The notes under the pieces were generated by a model that saw only the letters and a list, made by a program, of their open reading frames with translations, was not told where the DNA came from and did no database searches. Positions 15,642 through 24,262 of a DNA stretch of 41,842 nucleotides are shown piece by piece. Source of the DNA: Bradyrhizobium sp. Ai1a-2. Its GTDB lineage: Bacteria; Pseudomonadota; Alphaproteobacteria; Rhizobiales; Xanthobacteraceae. Every line of letters starts with the position of its first letter. Positions within the stretch are counted from its first letter, which is position 1. The translations under genes and the position numbers were made by a program. The stretch spans positions 1 through 41,842 of the forward strand of contig NZ_AUEZ01000070.1 of NCBI RefSeq assembly GCF_000426245.1, read 5' to 3'.

Positions 15642-16982
15642 TCAGGCGGAAGCTCTTTCTTTTCCCGCCTTTGCGAACCGGCTCGGAGGCTTTGCGAGGC
15701 CAAAATGGTTGCGCAGGGTTGAGCCGCTATATTCTGTCCGAAACAGGCTGCGCCGTTGCAGGATCGGCACGATCGTATCGATGAACGTTTCGAGGCCCGA
15801 CGGCAGCACATCGGGCATCAGGTTGAAGCCGTCGGCAGCGCCGGCCCTGAACCAGGCCTCGATGTCATCGGCGATCTGCTCAGGCGTTCCGACGATGATG
15901 CGATGCCCGACGCCGCCGCCCAACGCGCGCAGGAGCTGACGAACGGTGAGGTTGCCGCGTCGCGCTAAGTTGACCGTCCCTTGAAACATGGTGTGATTGG
16001 CGTTGGCGGGAAGCGGAAGCGGATCGGGCAGCGGCTGGTCAAGCACGAGCAGCGTCGGATCGATCTGCAGAGTGCCGGCAAGCCGTGCAAGGCTGTATTC
16101 GATTGGGATGAGTTCCCAAAGCTCATCCTGCCGCCGCTTCGCCTCCGCCTCGGTGCTGCCGATGACCGTCGTGAGGCCGGGCAGAATGACGATGGAATCG
16201 CCGGACCGGCCGTAGGCGGTCGCTCGGGCACGCAGGTCGCGCGCATAGGCGACGCCTTCGTCGACCGTCTGGGCGAGCGTGAACACGGCTTCGGCATGGC
16301 TCGCGGCAAAGTCGCGGCCGTCGCTCGATCCGCCGGCCTGGACGGTGACAGGCCGTCCCTGAGGCGATCGCGGCACATTCAGCGGGCCGGCAACAGAATA
16401 ATGCGCACCGCGATGGGCGATCGCATGAACCTTGGTCGTATCCACAAAACGCGCATTGAGCTTGTCGCCGACAAACGCATCGTCCTCCCAGCTATCCCAC
16501 AGCGCGTGAACGACCTCGGTGAATTCCTTGGCACGCTCATAGCGGGCCTTGTGTTCGAGCGCGCTCGCCAAGCCGAAATTGCGGCTTGACGCAGAATCCG
16601 CCGTCGTCACCGCGTTCCAGCCCGAGCGGCCGCCGCTCGTGTGATCAAGCGTCGCGAAGCGGCGGGCGATATTGTAGGGCTCGTTGTAGGTCGTCGACGC
16701 GGTTGCGATCAACCCGATATGCTTGGTTGAGGCGGCGACCGCTGCGAGCACGATCGTTGGCTCCATCGACATGAAGGAACGGTACTCGATGCGATCGGTG
16801 ATCGCCGGGGTGTCCGCGAGGAAGATCGCATCGAGCTTGCCACGCTCGGCAATTTGCGCGACCCGCACATAGTGCCCAATATCGAAGCACGCATAGGGAT
16901 CGCTGTCCGGCAAGCGCCAAGCGGAAGCGTAGGTGCCGGAGTGGAGGAGATTGACGTTCAGATGAAGTTGACGAGCTGACAT
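15642..16982 (-). CDS. LLM-class flavin-dependent monooxygenase (NtaA/SnaA/DszA family)
   Basis: This 446-aa enzyme is a paralog of the one at 1919-3262. They share LDAIFLADTPA near residue 48, IATASTTYNEPYNIARRFATL, GRSGWNAVTTADSA, DSWEDDAFVGDK, PRSPQGRPVTVQAG and a C-terminal GLAKPPSRFA. The start at 16982 gives the normal family length and has AAGGG upstream. The open frame that extends to 17207 contains a low-complexity basic stretch and is rejected. It likely uses FMNH2 and O2 to attack an organosulfur substrate. It stands alone on its strand, divergent from the AprA-like flavoprotein gene across 320 bases. Confidence 0.9.
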   Translation of the reverse strand: MSARQLHLNVNLLHSGTYASAWRLPDSDPYACFDIGHYVRVAQIAERGKLDAIFLADTPAITDRIEYRSFMSMEPTIVLAAVAASTKHIGLIATASTTYNEPYNIARRFATLDHTSGGRSGWNAVTTADSASSRNFGLASALEHKARYERAKEFTEVVHALWDSWEDDAFVGDKLNARFVDTTKVHAIAHRGAHYSVAGPLNVPRSPQGRPVTVQAGGSSDGRDFAASHAEAVFTLAQTVDEGVAYARDLRARATAYGRSGDSIVILPGLTTVIGSTEAEAKRRQDELWELIPIEYSLARLAGTLQIDPTLLVLDQPLPDPLPLPANANHTMFQGTVNLARRGNLTVRQLLRALGGGVGHRIIVGTPEQIADDIEAWFRAGAADGFNLMPDVLPSGLETFIDTIVPILQRRSLFRTEYSGSTLRNHFGLAKPPSRFAKAGKERASA

Positions 16983-17302
16983 GGCGGCCCTTGCGCTGCA
17001 GGATGACCTGAACGAGATATCGTGCGGCAGCGGGACAAGAAACAAACGACGAGGTGGTGGAGCGAAAAAGAAAAATTTGGCTCTAATCTCGTGATGGATG
17101 CACAGAGTGCTGCTGCGTTCTGCGATCAAAGAAAACGGCATGTATGCAGCGACATGAATCTTCTTTCGCCGCGCGTGCCAAGGAAAGCTTCGTCCACATC
17201 CGCGCAAATATCTGAAATTGCCAGAAGCATGGCCTCACGCGATCTTGTGCAATGCGGCCTCGATACTTGTGCCGCGCGACATTGGACTGCGGAGAGTGAT
17301 CC
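16983..17302. promoter_or_regulatory. Divergent intergenic region, LLM and AprA-like genes
   Basis: These 320 bases separate the divergent LLM (leftward) and flavoprotein (rightward) genes. They should hold promoters for both, including that of the flavoprotein-ferredoxin-MetNI-LLM-MetQ operon. GAGAG precedes the flavoprotein start. I could not assign -35/-10 elements or a riboswitch. Confidence 0.35.
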
Positions 17303-18922
17303 ATGACAGGGCGCGCCGAAAAGCTGTCGGCCACGGCGGGATCTATCGAATCTGATGCGGATGTTCTCGTCCTCGGCGGGGGGCCGGCGGGAACGTGGGC
17401 CGCGATCAGCGCGGCGGAGCATGGTGCGCGCGTTGTGCTGGCGGACAAGGGATTTTGCGGCACGTCGGGGGCGACGGCCGCGGCCGGCACCGGCGTCTGG
17501 TACATCGATCCCGATCCCGCGCTTCGCGAGGCCGCGATGGCAGGCCGTGAGAAGATGGGCGGCTATCTCCAGGCCCGCCGCTGGATGGCACGCACGCTCG
17601 ATTGCACCTACGCGCAAAGCAATCGCCTGGCTGAATGGGGTTATCCATATCCCGTCGACGACAGCGGCAAGTCCCAGCGCAACTCGCTGCAGGGCCCGGA
17701 ATATATGCGCCTGATGCGCAAGCGCACCAAGGCTGCCGGCGTCATCATCCTCGATCATAGTCCGGCGCTGGAGCTTCTGGTTGACGACGGCGGCGCGGTC
17801 GCCGGTGCGGCGGGCCTGCGCCGGCAGAAGGACGATCGCTGGGTGGTGCGCGCCAAGGCAGTGGTGATCGCGACCGGCGGCTGCGCGTTTCTCAGCAAGA
17901 CGTTGGGCTCGAATGTGCTGACCGGCGATGGTTACCTAATGGGGGCTGAAGCCGGCGCCGAGCTGACCAGCATGGAGTTCTCCAATCCCTATGCGATCTC
18001 GGCGGCATTCGGCTCGGTGACCAAGACGCTGTTCTATGGATGGGCGACGTTCACCTATGAAGACGGCAGTGTTGTTCCGGGTGCAGCCTCCAAGGGTGGC
18101 CGTTCAGCGATTGCTCGTGCGCTGATGCAAGGGCCGGTCTATGCGCGGCTCGACAAGGCCGACGAAGAGGTGCGGCGATCGATGCGGGCGTCGCAGCCGA
18201 ACTTCTTTCTGCCGTTCGACCGCACGGGCATCGACCCGTTTACCCACCGCTTTCCCGTAACATTGCGCCTCGAGGGCACCGTGCGCGGCACCGGCGGACT
18301 GCGCATTGTCGACGACACCTGCGCCACCACCGTGCCCGGGCTTTATGCCGCCGGTGATGCGGCGACACGCGAGCTGGTCTGCGGCGGCTTCACCGGCGGC
18401 GGCAGCCACAACGCGGCCTGGGCCATGTCGTCGGGCACCTGGGCAGGGCAGGGCGCGGCGGATTATGCGCGGCTGGCTGGCGCGGCGTCGAACCGGCAAG
18501 TGGCGCGCGCCGGCACGGTCGCACTCCGCGAGCGCGCTGACCGGCCGTTCGCGCCGGCGCAACTGGCGCGCGCGGTCCAGGACGAGGTGTTTCCCTATGA
18601 GTTGAACTATTTCCGTGAGGCTGGCCGTCTCGAAGGTTCGTTGGAGCGTCTCGACGCACTCTGGGCCGAAGCGTCCAGTGCCGGCGCCGCGACCGAAGCG
18701 GACGTGCTGCGCGCCCGCGAGGCCGCCGCGATGCTGGCGACCGCGCGCTGGATGTACCGCAGCGGCCTGGCGCGGAAGGAAAGCCGCGGCATGCATCGCC
18801 GCGACGACTTTCCGAATCAGGACGAGCGCTTCCGGCACTACGTCTCGGCCGGCGGCCTGGACGAGGTCTGGACGGCGCCGCGCACCCATGCTGATGGTGC
18901 TTACGCGGAGGCGGCGGAATGA
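17303..18922 (+). CDS. FAD-binding protein, AprA/fumarate-reductase flavoprotein-like
   Basis: This 539-aa flavoprotein belongs to the succinate dehydrogenase/fumarate reductase/adenylylsulfate reductase (AprA) superfamily. The FAD Rossmann motif is LVLGGGPAG (G25-x-G27-xx-G30), followed by the acidic strand end VVLADKG. A second FAD block is VVIATGGCAF (187-196), and the C-terminal FAD block is GLYAAGDAA (346-354) with GGGSHNAAWAM (365-375). A helical C-terminal domain follows, with the sequence MYRSGLARKESRGMHRR. Its stop overlaps the ferredoxin start by four bases, as in apr-type operons. It lacks a signal peptide, so it is cytoplasmic. The partner and the sulfur context suggest oxidation or reduction of a sulfur or sulfonate intermediate, but this is inference; a dehydrogenase of carbon skeletons is also possible. 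Confidence 0.85.
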   Translation: MTGRAEKLSATAGSIESDADVLVLGGGPAGTWAAISAAEHGARVVLADKGFCGTSGATAAAGTGVWYIDPDPALREAAMAGREKMGGYLQARRWMARTLDCTYAQSNRLAEWGYPYPVDDSGKSQRNSLQGPEYMRLMRKRTKAAGVIILDHSPALELLVDDGGAVAGAAGLRRQKDDRWVVRAKAVVIATGGCAFLSKTLGSNVLTGDGYLMGAEAGAELTSMEFSNPYAISAAFGSVTKTLFYGWATFTYEDGSVVPGAASKGGRSAIARALMQGPVYARLDKADEEVRRSMRASQPNFFLPFDRTGIDPFTHRFPVTLRLEGTVRGTGGLRIVDDTCATTVPGLYAAGDAATRELVCGGFTGGGSHNAAWAMSSGTWAGQGAADYARLAGAASNRQVARAGTVALRERADRPFAPAQLARAVQDEVFPYELNYFREAGRLEGSLERLDALWAEASSAGAATEADVLRAREAAAMLATARWMYRSGLARKESRGMHRRDDFPNQDERFRHYVSAGGLDEVWTAPRTHADGAYAEAAE

Positions 18923-19239
18923 TCGAGGTCATCGATGCAGAGCGCTGCACGTCCTGCGACATATGCGTGAACGTCTGCCCCACCAACGTCTTCGACAAGA
19001 CGGATGGCATCCCGATCATCGCGCGCCAGGCCGACTGTCAGACCTGCTTTCTTTGCGAGCTCTACTGCCCGGAAGACGCGTTGTTCGTCTCGCCATTCGC
19101 GGACGCATCGCAGAGCGTGGATGTCGTCGCCCTGAAGCAAGGCGCGCTGCTCGGCAGCTATCGTCGCGCGGTCGGCTGGACCGATGACACGCGGGAGCTT
19201 CGGGGCGTCGACCGCAGCTATCTTCTGTTTGGGCATTAA
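18919..19239 (+). CDS. 2[4Fe-4S] ferredoxin, AprB-like
   Basis: This 106-aa ferredoxin has two classical cluster motifs: C10-x2-C13-x2-C16-x3-C20-P and C40-x2-C43-x2-C46-x3-C50-P. All eight cysteines are intact. The C-terminal 55 residues (SPFADASQSVDVVALKQGA onward) form a tail beyond a minimal ferredoxin and vaguely resemble the AprB extension that wraps its flavoprotein. It overlaps the AprA-like gene by four bases, which implies a stoichiometric complex. MetN begins 50 bases downstream. It probably passes electrons between the flavoprotein and an unknown carrier. Confidence 0.92.
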   Translation: MIEVIDAERCTSCDICVNVCPTNVFDKTDGIPIIARQADCQTCFLCELYCPEDALFVSPFADASQSVDVVALKQGALLGSYRRAVGWTDDTRELRGVDRSYLLFGH

Positions 19240-19289
19240 GACCGCCTGCGCCGCAGAACAGCCGCACGCCATTGACACTGGATTTGTGA

Positions 19290-20414
19290 ATGAACGTACA
19301 TCAACCCGTGACGGTTGCCGAACCGATCCCTGCGCTCGCATCGATCGCGCCGGAGCAGGCCGCAGTGGAGGCCATGGTCCGCTTTGAGCAGATTGCAAAG
19401 ACCTATCCGGCCTATCGCGACAAACCAGGCGTACAAGCACTGCAAGAGATCGATTTCGCGATTCCGCGAGGATCGATCACGGGCGTGATCGGCCGTTCGG
19501 GAGCGGGGAAGTCCAGCCTGGTCCGCTTGATCAACGGCCTGGAGAAGCCCTCTGCCGGCCGTGTCGTGGTCGATGGCCGCGATATATCCGCGCTTTCGGG
19601 CCGGAAGCTGCGCCTGGCGCAACGCTCGATCGGCATGATCTTCCAGCATTTCAATCTCCTGTCGTCTCGCACGGCGGCGCACAATGTCGCGCTGCCGCTG
19701 GAGATAGCAGGTTGGTCGAAGGCAGACATCGCAAGCAGGGTTTCCGAGCTGCTCGAGCTCGTCGGCATTGCGGACAAATACGATCGCTATCCATCCGAGC
19801 TGTCCGGCGGCCAGAAGCAGCGCGTCGGCATCGCCCGCGCACTTGCAACGCGACCGAGCGTGCTGCTCTCGGATGAGGCGACCTCGGCGCTTGACCCGCA
19901 GACGACGCGCTCGATCCTCGACCTCCTTGCCAACATCAATCGCGAGCTTGGCGTCACCATCGTCCTGATCACCCACGAAATGTCGGTGGTCCGACAACTC
20001 GCCAAGGAAGTCGTGGTGATCGACGCCGGCTATATCGTGGAACGCGGACACGTGGCCGATATCTTCACTCACCCGAAGCATCCGATCACGCAAAGCTTCC
20101 TGGCGGAAGTCCTCGGTGACCGCGTCCCGGTCTCGCTCGCAAGTCGAATCGAGCCGCAGCCGATACAAGGCGGCCAGGCCGTCATTCGCGTGCAGCTTCG
20201 AGGCACAAGCGCTGGCGATACCATCCTGGCCCGATTGGCGCGCGAGCTGGGCATTGACATTGCGCTGTTGTCGGCGCGCGTCGACGAGATAGGTGGACGG
20301 CATGTTGGGTCGCTGACGCTCGGTATACCCGGCGACGATGGCCGGACCCGGCAGGTGCTGTCCTGGCTTTCGCAACATCAGTTATTCGCGGAGCGTCTCG
20401 GCCATGTCGCGTGA
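19290..20414 (+). CDS. metN: Methionine ABC transporter ATP-binding protein
   Basis: This 374-aa ATPase closely follows MetN. It has Walker A GRSGAGKSS (68-76), MIFQHFNLLSSRTA after the Q-loop, signature LSGGQKQR (171-178), Walker B VLLSDEATSALDP (191-203) and THEMSVV. A C-terminal NIL regulatory domain (about 285-370, VIRVQLRGTSAGDTILARL) is present; in E. coli this domain senses internal methionine. There are about 28 extra N-terminal residues, and an internal ATG at 19374 would give the usual length. It overlaps metI by 11 bases. An LLM monooxygenase follows, so the ligand may be a methionine-like or other organosulfur compound. Confidence 0.92.
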   Translation: MNVHQPVTVAEPIPALASIAPEQAAVEAMVRFEQIAKTYPAYRDKPGVQALQEIDFAIPRGSITGVIGRSGAGKSSLVRLINGLEKPSAGRVVVDGRDISALSGRKLRLAQRSIGMIFQHFNLLSSRTAAHNVALPLEIAGWSKADIASRVSELLELVGIADKYDRYPSELSGGQKQRVGIARALATRPSVLLSDEATSALDPQTTRSILDLLANINRELGVTIVLITHEMSVVRQLAKEVVVIDAGYIVERGHVADIFTHPKHPITQSFLAEVLGDRVPVSLASRIEPQPIQGGQAVIRVQLRGTSAGDTILARLARELGIDIALLSARVDEIGGRHVGSLTLGIPGDDGRTRQVLSWLSQHQLFAERLGHVA

Positions 20415-21069
20415 TCTCATCAACCTCATCCTCGAGGCCACGGGCGAAAGCCTGTTCATGGTCTCGGTCGCGGCATCCCTGGCCACGTTGCTCGGCCTGC
20501 CAATCGGCATATTCCTGGCAACCAGCCGCAAGGGCGAGCTGTTCGCGGCACCTTCCGTGAACACGGTCCTGGGCGTAATCGTCAATGCCACCCGATCGAC
20601 GCCGTTCATAATCCTCGTAGTTGCCATCATTCCCTTCACCCGCCTGATTGCGGGCACCTCGATCGGATCGGGCGCTGCCATCGTTCCTCTGACCATCGCC
20701 GCAACACCGTTCATCGCGCGCCTCGTGGAAGCGGCCATTCGCGAAGTCGACGGTGGGCTGATCGAGACGGCATCCTCATTTGGCGCCAGCCCGCTGCAGA
20801 TTGTGTTCAAGGTCCTCATTCCCGAAGCGTTGCCGGGCCTGGTGCTGGCGTTGACACTCGCGGTCGTGAGCCTGCTCGGTTATTCCGCAATGGTCGGAGC
20901 GGTGGGCGGCGGCGGCCTCGGCGATCTCGGCATCCGCTATGGCTATCAGCGCTTCATGCCGGAAATGATGCTGGCGGTGGTCGTCGTCTTGATCGCGCTG
21001 GTGCAGACGGTGCAGACCGCCGGCGATTATCTGGCGCGCCGGGTCAACCGCCGCCTGCGGCATCGGTGA
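20404..21069 (+). CDS. metI: Methionine ABC transporter permease
   Basis: This 221-aa inner-membrane permease has about five membrane segments. The EAA loop reads LIETASSFGASPLQIVFKV and LIPEALPGLVLALTL, matching MetI. Length fits the family (about 217 aa in E. coli). The start at 20404 lies inside the end of metN, and an earlier in-frame codon at 20338 is rejected as shadow of metN. An LLM gene follows seven bases after the stop. Together with MetN it forms the membrane core that the MetQ-like proteins at 22525 and 23402, and perhaps 1067, would serve. Confidence 0.92.
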   Translation: MSRDLINLILEATGESLFMVSVAASLATLLGLPIGIFLATSRKGELFAAPSVNTVLGVIVNATRSTPFIILVVAIIPFTRLIAGTSIGSGAAIVPLTIAATPFIARLVEAAIREVDGGLIETASSFGASPLQIVFKVLIPEALPGLVLALTLAVVSLLGYSAMVGAVGGGGLGDLGIRYGYQRFMPEMMLAVVVVLIALVQTVQTAGDYLARRVNRRLRHR

Positions 21070-21076
21070 GCCCATC

Positions 21077-22492
21077 ATGCCGAAAGAGATTCGGCTCAAC
21101 GCCTTCGACATGAACAGCGTCGGCCACATCCAGCACGGGATGTGGTCACACCCACGCGATCAATCGCCCCGCTACACGGATATCGAATATTGGCAGCATT
21201 TGGCGCGGACGGCCGAGCGCGGCCTGTTCGATGCGATCTTCCTTGCGGATATCATCGGCGTTTATGACGTCTATGGCGGCTCGCCAGCAGCCTCGATCCG
21301 GGGCGCGGTGCAAATTCCCATCAATGATCCGTTGCTTGTCGTGCCGGTCATGGCGGCGGTGACCCGGAACATCGGCTTCGGCGTGACGTCGAACGCGACC
21401 TACGAGACGCCTTATTTGTTCGCCCGCCGCCTGTCGACGCTCGATCACCTCACTAAGGGCAGGGCGGGCTGGAACATCGTCACCGGCTATCTCGACAGTG
21501 CCGCGCGGGCGATGGGGCTGGATCGGCAGCTCGAGCACGACGACCGCTATGATCTCGCCGACGAATACATGGAAGCCATCTACAAACTCCTCGAAGGGAG
21601 TTGGGAGGACGACGCGGTTCTCGCGGACCGCGTTAACCGCATCTATGCGGATCCGGCGAAGGTCCACGCGATCGATCATATCGGGCGGCGTCACCGCATC
21701 AATGCCGTCCATCTCAGCGAACCCTCGCCGCAGCGCACGCCGGTCCTGTTCCAGGCTGGCGTCTCGACCCGTGGCCGGGCTTTCGCGGCCCGGCACGCAG
21801 AGTGCATCTTTCTGGCGACCTCGACCAAGGACAACGTGCGCGCGCTCGTCAAGGACGTCAGGGCGCAAGCGATCAAGAACGGCCGCAACCCTGAAGATAT
21901 CGTCGTCTTCGCAAGTCGTGCGGTCGTGGTCGGGCGTACGCGCAAGGAGGCGGAAGAGAAATTCGCCGACTACAAGTCTTACGGCAGCGTCGAAGGAGCG
22001 CTCGCGCATTTCGCAAGTTCCGTCGGGATCGACTACGCGAAGGAGGATATCGATGCGCCGCTCCGGCACGAGCACACCAACTCGATGCAGTCGATTTTGG
22101 AAGCATTGACCACGCGTTCAAGCGAGCAATGGACGCTGCGAAAGTTGCTCGGCGAGATGGGGCTCGGCAGCCGGACAAAGCCGTTCGTGGGGTCGGCGGA
22201 AGAGGTGGCGGACGAGTTGCAGAACTGGGTCGAGGAGACCGGGATCGACGGTTTCAATCTCAGCCGGGTCGTGACGCCGGAAGGATTGGAGGATTTCGTC
22301 GATCTGGTCGTACCGATCCTGCAGGAGCGCGGCGTCTACAAGACTTCGTATCGCGAGGGGACTCTGCGGCAAAAACTGTTCGGCGGATCAGCGCGTTTGC
22401 CGGAGACCCACATCGGGGCGTCCTATCGGTATCGTCGCGAAATCGACGTCGGCGACGAACGGACGCCGCCACTGCCTGCAACTATCGCGTAA
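21077..22492 (+). CDS. LLM-class flavin-dependent monooxygenase (NtaA/DszA family)
   Basis: This 471-aa luciferase-fold monooxygenase starts as RLNAFDMNSVGHIQHGMW, and the later blocks FDAIFLADIIG, SNATYETPYLFARRL, LTKGRAGWNIVTG and DRYDLADEYMEA place it in the NtaA/SnaA/DszA branch. It differs from the two paralogs at 1919 and 15642 by a PVLFQAGVSTRGRAFA segment and a longer C-terminus (ASYRYRREIDVGDE). It sits seven bases after metI and 32 bases before a metQ-like gene, so it is embedded within a methionine-type importer operon. Its substrate is probably what that importer brings in. Confidence 0.9.
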   Translation: MPKEIRLNAFDMNSVGHIQHGMWSHPRDQSPRYTDIEYWQHLARTAERGLFDAIFLADIIGVYDVYGGSPAASIRGAVQIPINDPLLVVPVMAAVTRNIGFGVTSNATYETPYLFARRLSTLDHLTKGRAGWNIVTGYLDSAARAMGLDRQLEHDDRYDLADEYMEAIYKLLEGSWEDDAVLADRVNRIYADPAKVHAIDHIGRRHRINAVHLSEPSPQRTPVLFQAGVSTRGRAFAARHAECIFLATSTKDNVRALVKDVRAQAIKNGRNPEDIVVFASRAVVVGRTRKEAEEKFADYKSYGSVEGALAHFASSVGIDYAKEDIDAPLRHEHTNSMQSILEALTTRSSEQWTLRKLLGEMGLGSRTKPFVGSAEEVADELQNWVEETGIDGFNLSRVVTPEGLEDFVDLVVPILQERGVYKTSYREGTLRQKLFGGSARLPETHIGASYRYRREIDVGDERTPPLPATIA

Positions 22493-22524
22493 CTCCTGAG
22501 GGTAAATGAAGAGGGGAGACTTTC

Positions 22525-23349
22525 ATGAAGAGCGGTATTGGAATCGACGATCGTAATCGGCGCTCCTTGCTTGCGATGGCCGCGGCGAGCGCCCTGTTCG
22601 CTCTTGGGTTCGCTCGAGCGGGCGAGGCCGCCGAGCCGCTCAAAGTCGGCACATCGGGCGGTCCGATTGCCGATATCATCCAGTTTGCCGCTGCGCGTGC
22701 GAAGGAGCAGGGCCTCGACGTCAGGGTGGTCGAGTTTTCCGACTGGGTGACGCCGAACGAGGCGCTGCAGAGCGGGGATATCGACGCCAATCTGTTCCAG
22801 CATACGCCTTTCCTCAACAACGCCATCGCGACGCGCAGCTATACCTTCACGGCGATCGCGCCGACCTATGTGCTTCCGGTCGGCCTCTATTCGAAGAAAA
22901 TCAGCAAGCTCAGCGAGGTTCATCCGGGCACGCGGGTTGCGGTGGCCAACGACCCCGTCAACGAAGCGCGCGGATTGCTGCTGTTTGAGAAGGCCGGGCT
23001 GATCAAGTTGCGCGAGGGAGCAGGCGAAAAGGCCAACATTCGCGACATCGTCGAAAACCCCAAGAACCTGAAGTTCCTGGAGATCGAGGCGCCGCAGCTT
23101 CCGCGGGTGCTCGACGATGTCGAACTCGCGCAGGTCAGCATCAATTATCTGATCGCCTCAGGCGGCGATCCCGAAAGCCTCCTGATCGCCGACGGGTTTG
23201 GCGATCCGCGTTACGCGCTGCAGTTCGTGGCGCGGACCGACAGGAAGGACGATCCGCGGCTGCTGCGCTTCGTCTCCATCTATCGCTCGCCCGACGTGAA
23301 AGACTACATCACCAAGAAATACGGCCGCTTCATCGTGCCGGTATGGTGA
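22525..23349 (+). CDS. MetQ/NlpA-family substrate-binding protein (first of tandem pair)
   Basis: This 274-aa periplasmic protein shares VGTSGGPIADII, VVEFSDWVTPNEALQSGDID, ANLFQHTPFLNN and VANDPVNEARGL with the MetQ family. The N-terminus has RNRRSLLAMAAASALFALG, a Tat-like or Sec signal, and no lipobox cysteine. A strong ribosome site (GAGGGGAG) precedes the start. It follows the LLM gene in the metNI operon and precedes a paralog by 52 bases. Retention of two binding proteins for one MetNI suggests different ligands. Confidence 0.9.
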   Translation: MKSGIGIDDRNRRSLLAMAAASALFALGFARAGEAAEPLKVGTSGGPIADIIQFAAARAKEQGLDVRVVEFSDWVTPNEALQSGDIDANLFQHTPFLNNAIATRSYTFTAIAPTYVLPVGLYSKKISKLSEVHPGTRVAVANDPVNEARGLLLFEKAGLIKLREGAGEKANIRDIVENPKNLKFLEIEAPQLPRVLDDVELAQVSINYLIASGGDPESLLIADGFGDPRYALQFVARTDRKDDPRLLRFVSIYRSPDVKDYITKKYGRFIVPVW

Positions 23350-23401
23350 TAGTTGCGGCTCGCCATGCTGCGGGCTCCCTCACTTTTCTGACCTCGGAGA
23401 A

Positions 23402-24181
23402 ATGATGCGTCATCTTGCTATACTCGTTGCCGCCGCTCTTACGCTCGTCGGCGCCGTCCACGCCGAGACCCTTCGGGTCGGCGTGACGGCGGGTCCGCAT
23501 GCCGAGATCATGGACGTCGTCAGGAAGAGCGCCGCCGAACGCGGGCTCGACATCAAGGTCGTCGAGTTCACAGATTACGTCATTCCAAACCAGGCACTCG
23601 CGCTTGGCGATCTCGAGGCCAATTCGTTTCAGCACGAGCCTTATCTGAAGAACCAGATTTCGAAGACCGGCTGGAAGATCGTCAAGGTCGCTACTACCAT
23701 CGCTTCGCCCCAGGGCGTCTATTCGCTGAAATACAAGACGCTCGGCGAACTTCCGGAAGGCGCGCGGGTTGCGATCGCGAATGATCCTTCGAACGGCGCG
23801 CGCGGCTTGATGATCCTGGCCCTGCACGGCGCGATCAAGTTGAAGGACCCGAACGACATCGCGTCCACGATAGCCGATATCACCGACAATCCGAAGAAAT
23901 TGAGATTTGTCGAGCTGGACGCCGCCCAGCTTCCACGCGCATTGCAGGATGTCGATCTGGTGTCGATCAACAACAACTATGCGGTGCAAGCCGGCCTCAA
24001 CCCAGCCGTCGATGCCATCGCACGCGAGGCGGCCAGCGGCCCCTGGGTCAATATCCTGGCTGTCCGCGCAGAGGATAAGGACAAGCCCTGGGTCGCTCAG
24101 CTCATTGATGCCTATCACTCGCAGCCGGTGAAGGACTTTCTCGAGAAGCGCTTCAAGGGCACCTACATCGCGACGTGGTGA
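23402..24181 (+). CDS. MetQ/NlpA-family substrate-binding protein (second of tandem pair)
   Basis: This 259-aa paralog of the preceding gene contains LRVGVTAGPHAEIM, VVEFTDYVIPNQALALGDLE, FQHEPYLKNQ and VAIANDPSNGARGL. A short Sec signal (LAILVAAALTLVGAVHA-E) with no lipobox predicts a soluble periplasmic protein. Two adjacent ATG codons (23402 and 23405) are possible starts after GGAG. Identity with E. coli MetQ motifs is clear (GLNPAVDAI, TYIATW at the C-terminus). It ends the MetNI-LLM-MetQ-MetQ group. Confidence 0.92.
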   Translation: MMRHLAILVAAALTLVGAVHAETLRVGVTAGPHAEIMDVVRKSAAERGLDIKVVEFTDYVIPNQALALGDLEANSFQHEPYLKNQISKTGWKIVKVATTIASPQGVYSLKYKTLGELPEGARVAIANDPSNGARGLMILALHGAIKLKDPNDIASTIADITDNPKKLRFVELDAAQLPRALQDVDLVSINNNYAVQAGLNPAVDAIAREAASGPWVNILAVRAEDKDKPWVAQLIDAYHSQPVKDFLEKRFKGTYIATW

Positions 24182-24262
24182 GATCGTTTTGGACTGCACC
24201 GCCATCGTCTCTTCGATCATACGATGGTTGAAGCAACATTTGCTCCTCGGCTGGAGGTCATA

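Noticed and set aside
17022..17207. N-terminal extension of the LLM gene to 17207
   Set aside because: The extra residues are basic and low-complexity; the family N-terminus (SARQLHLNVNLL) begins at 16982.
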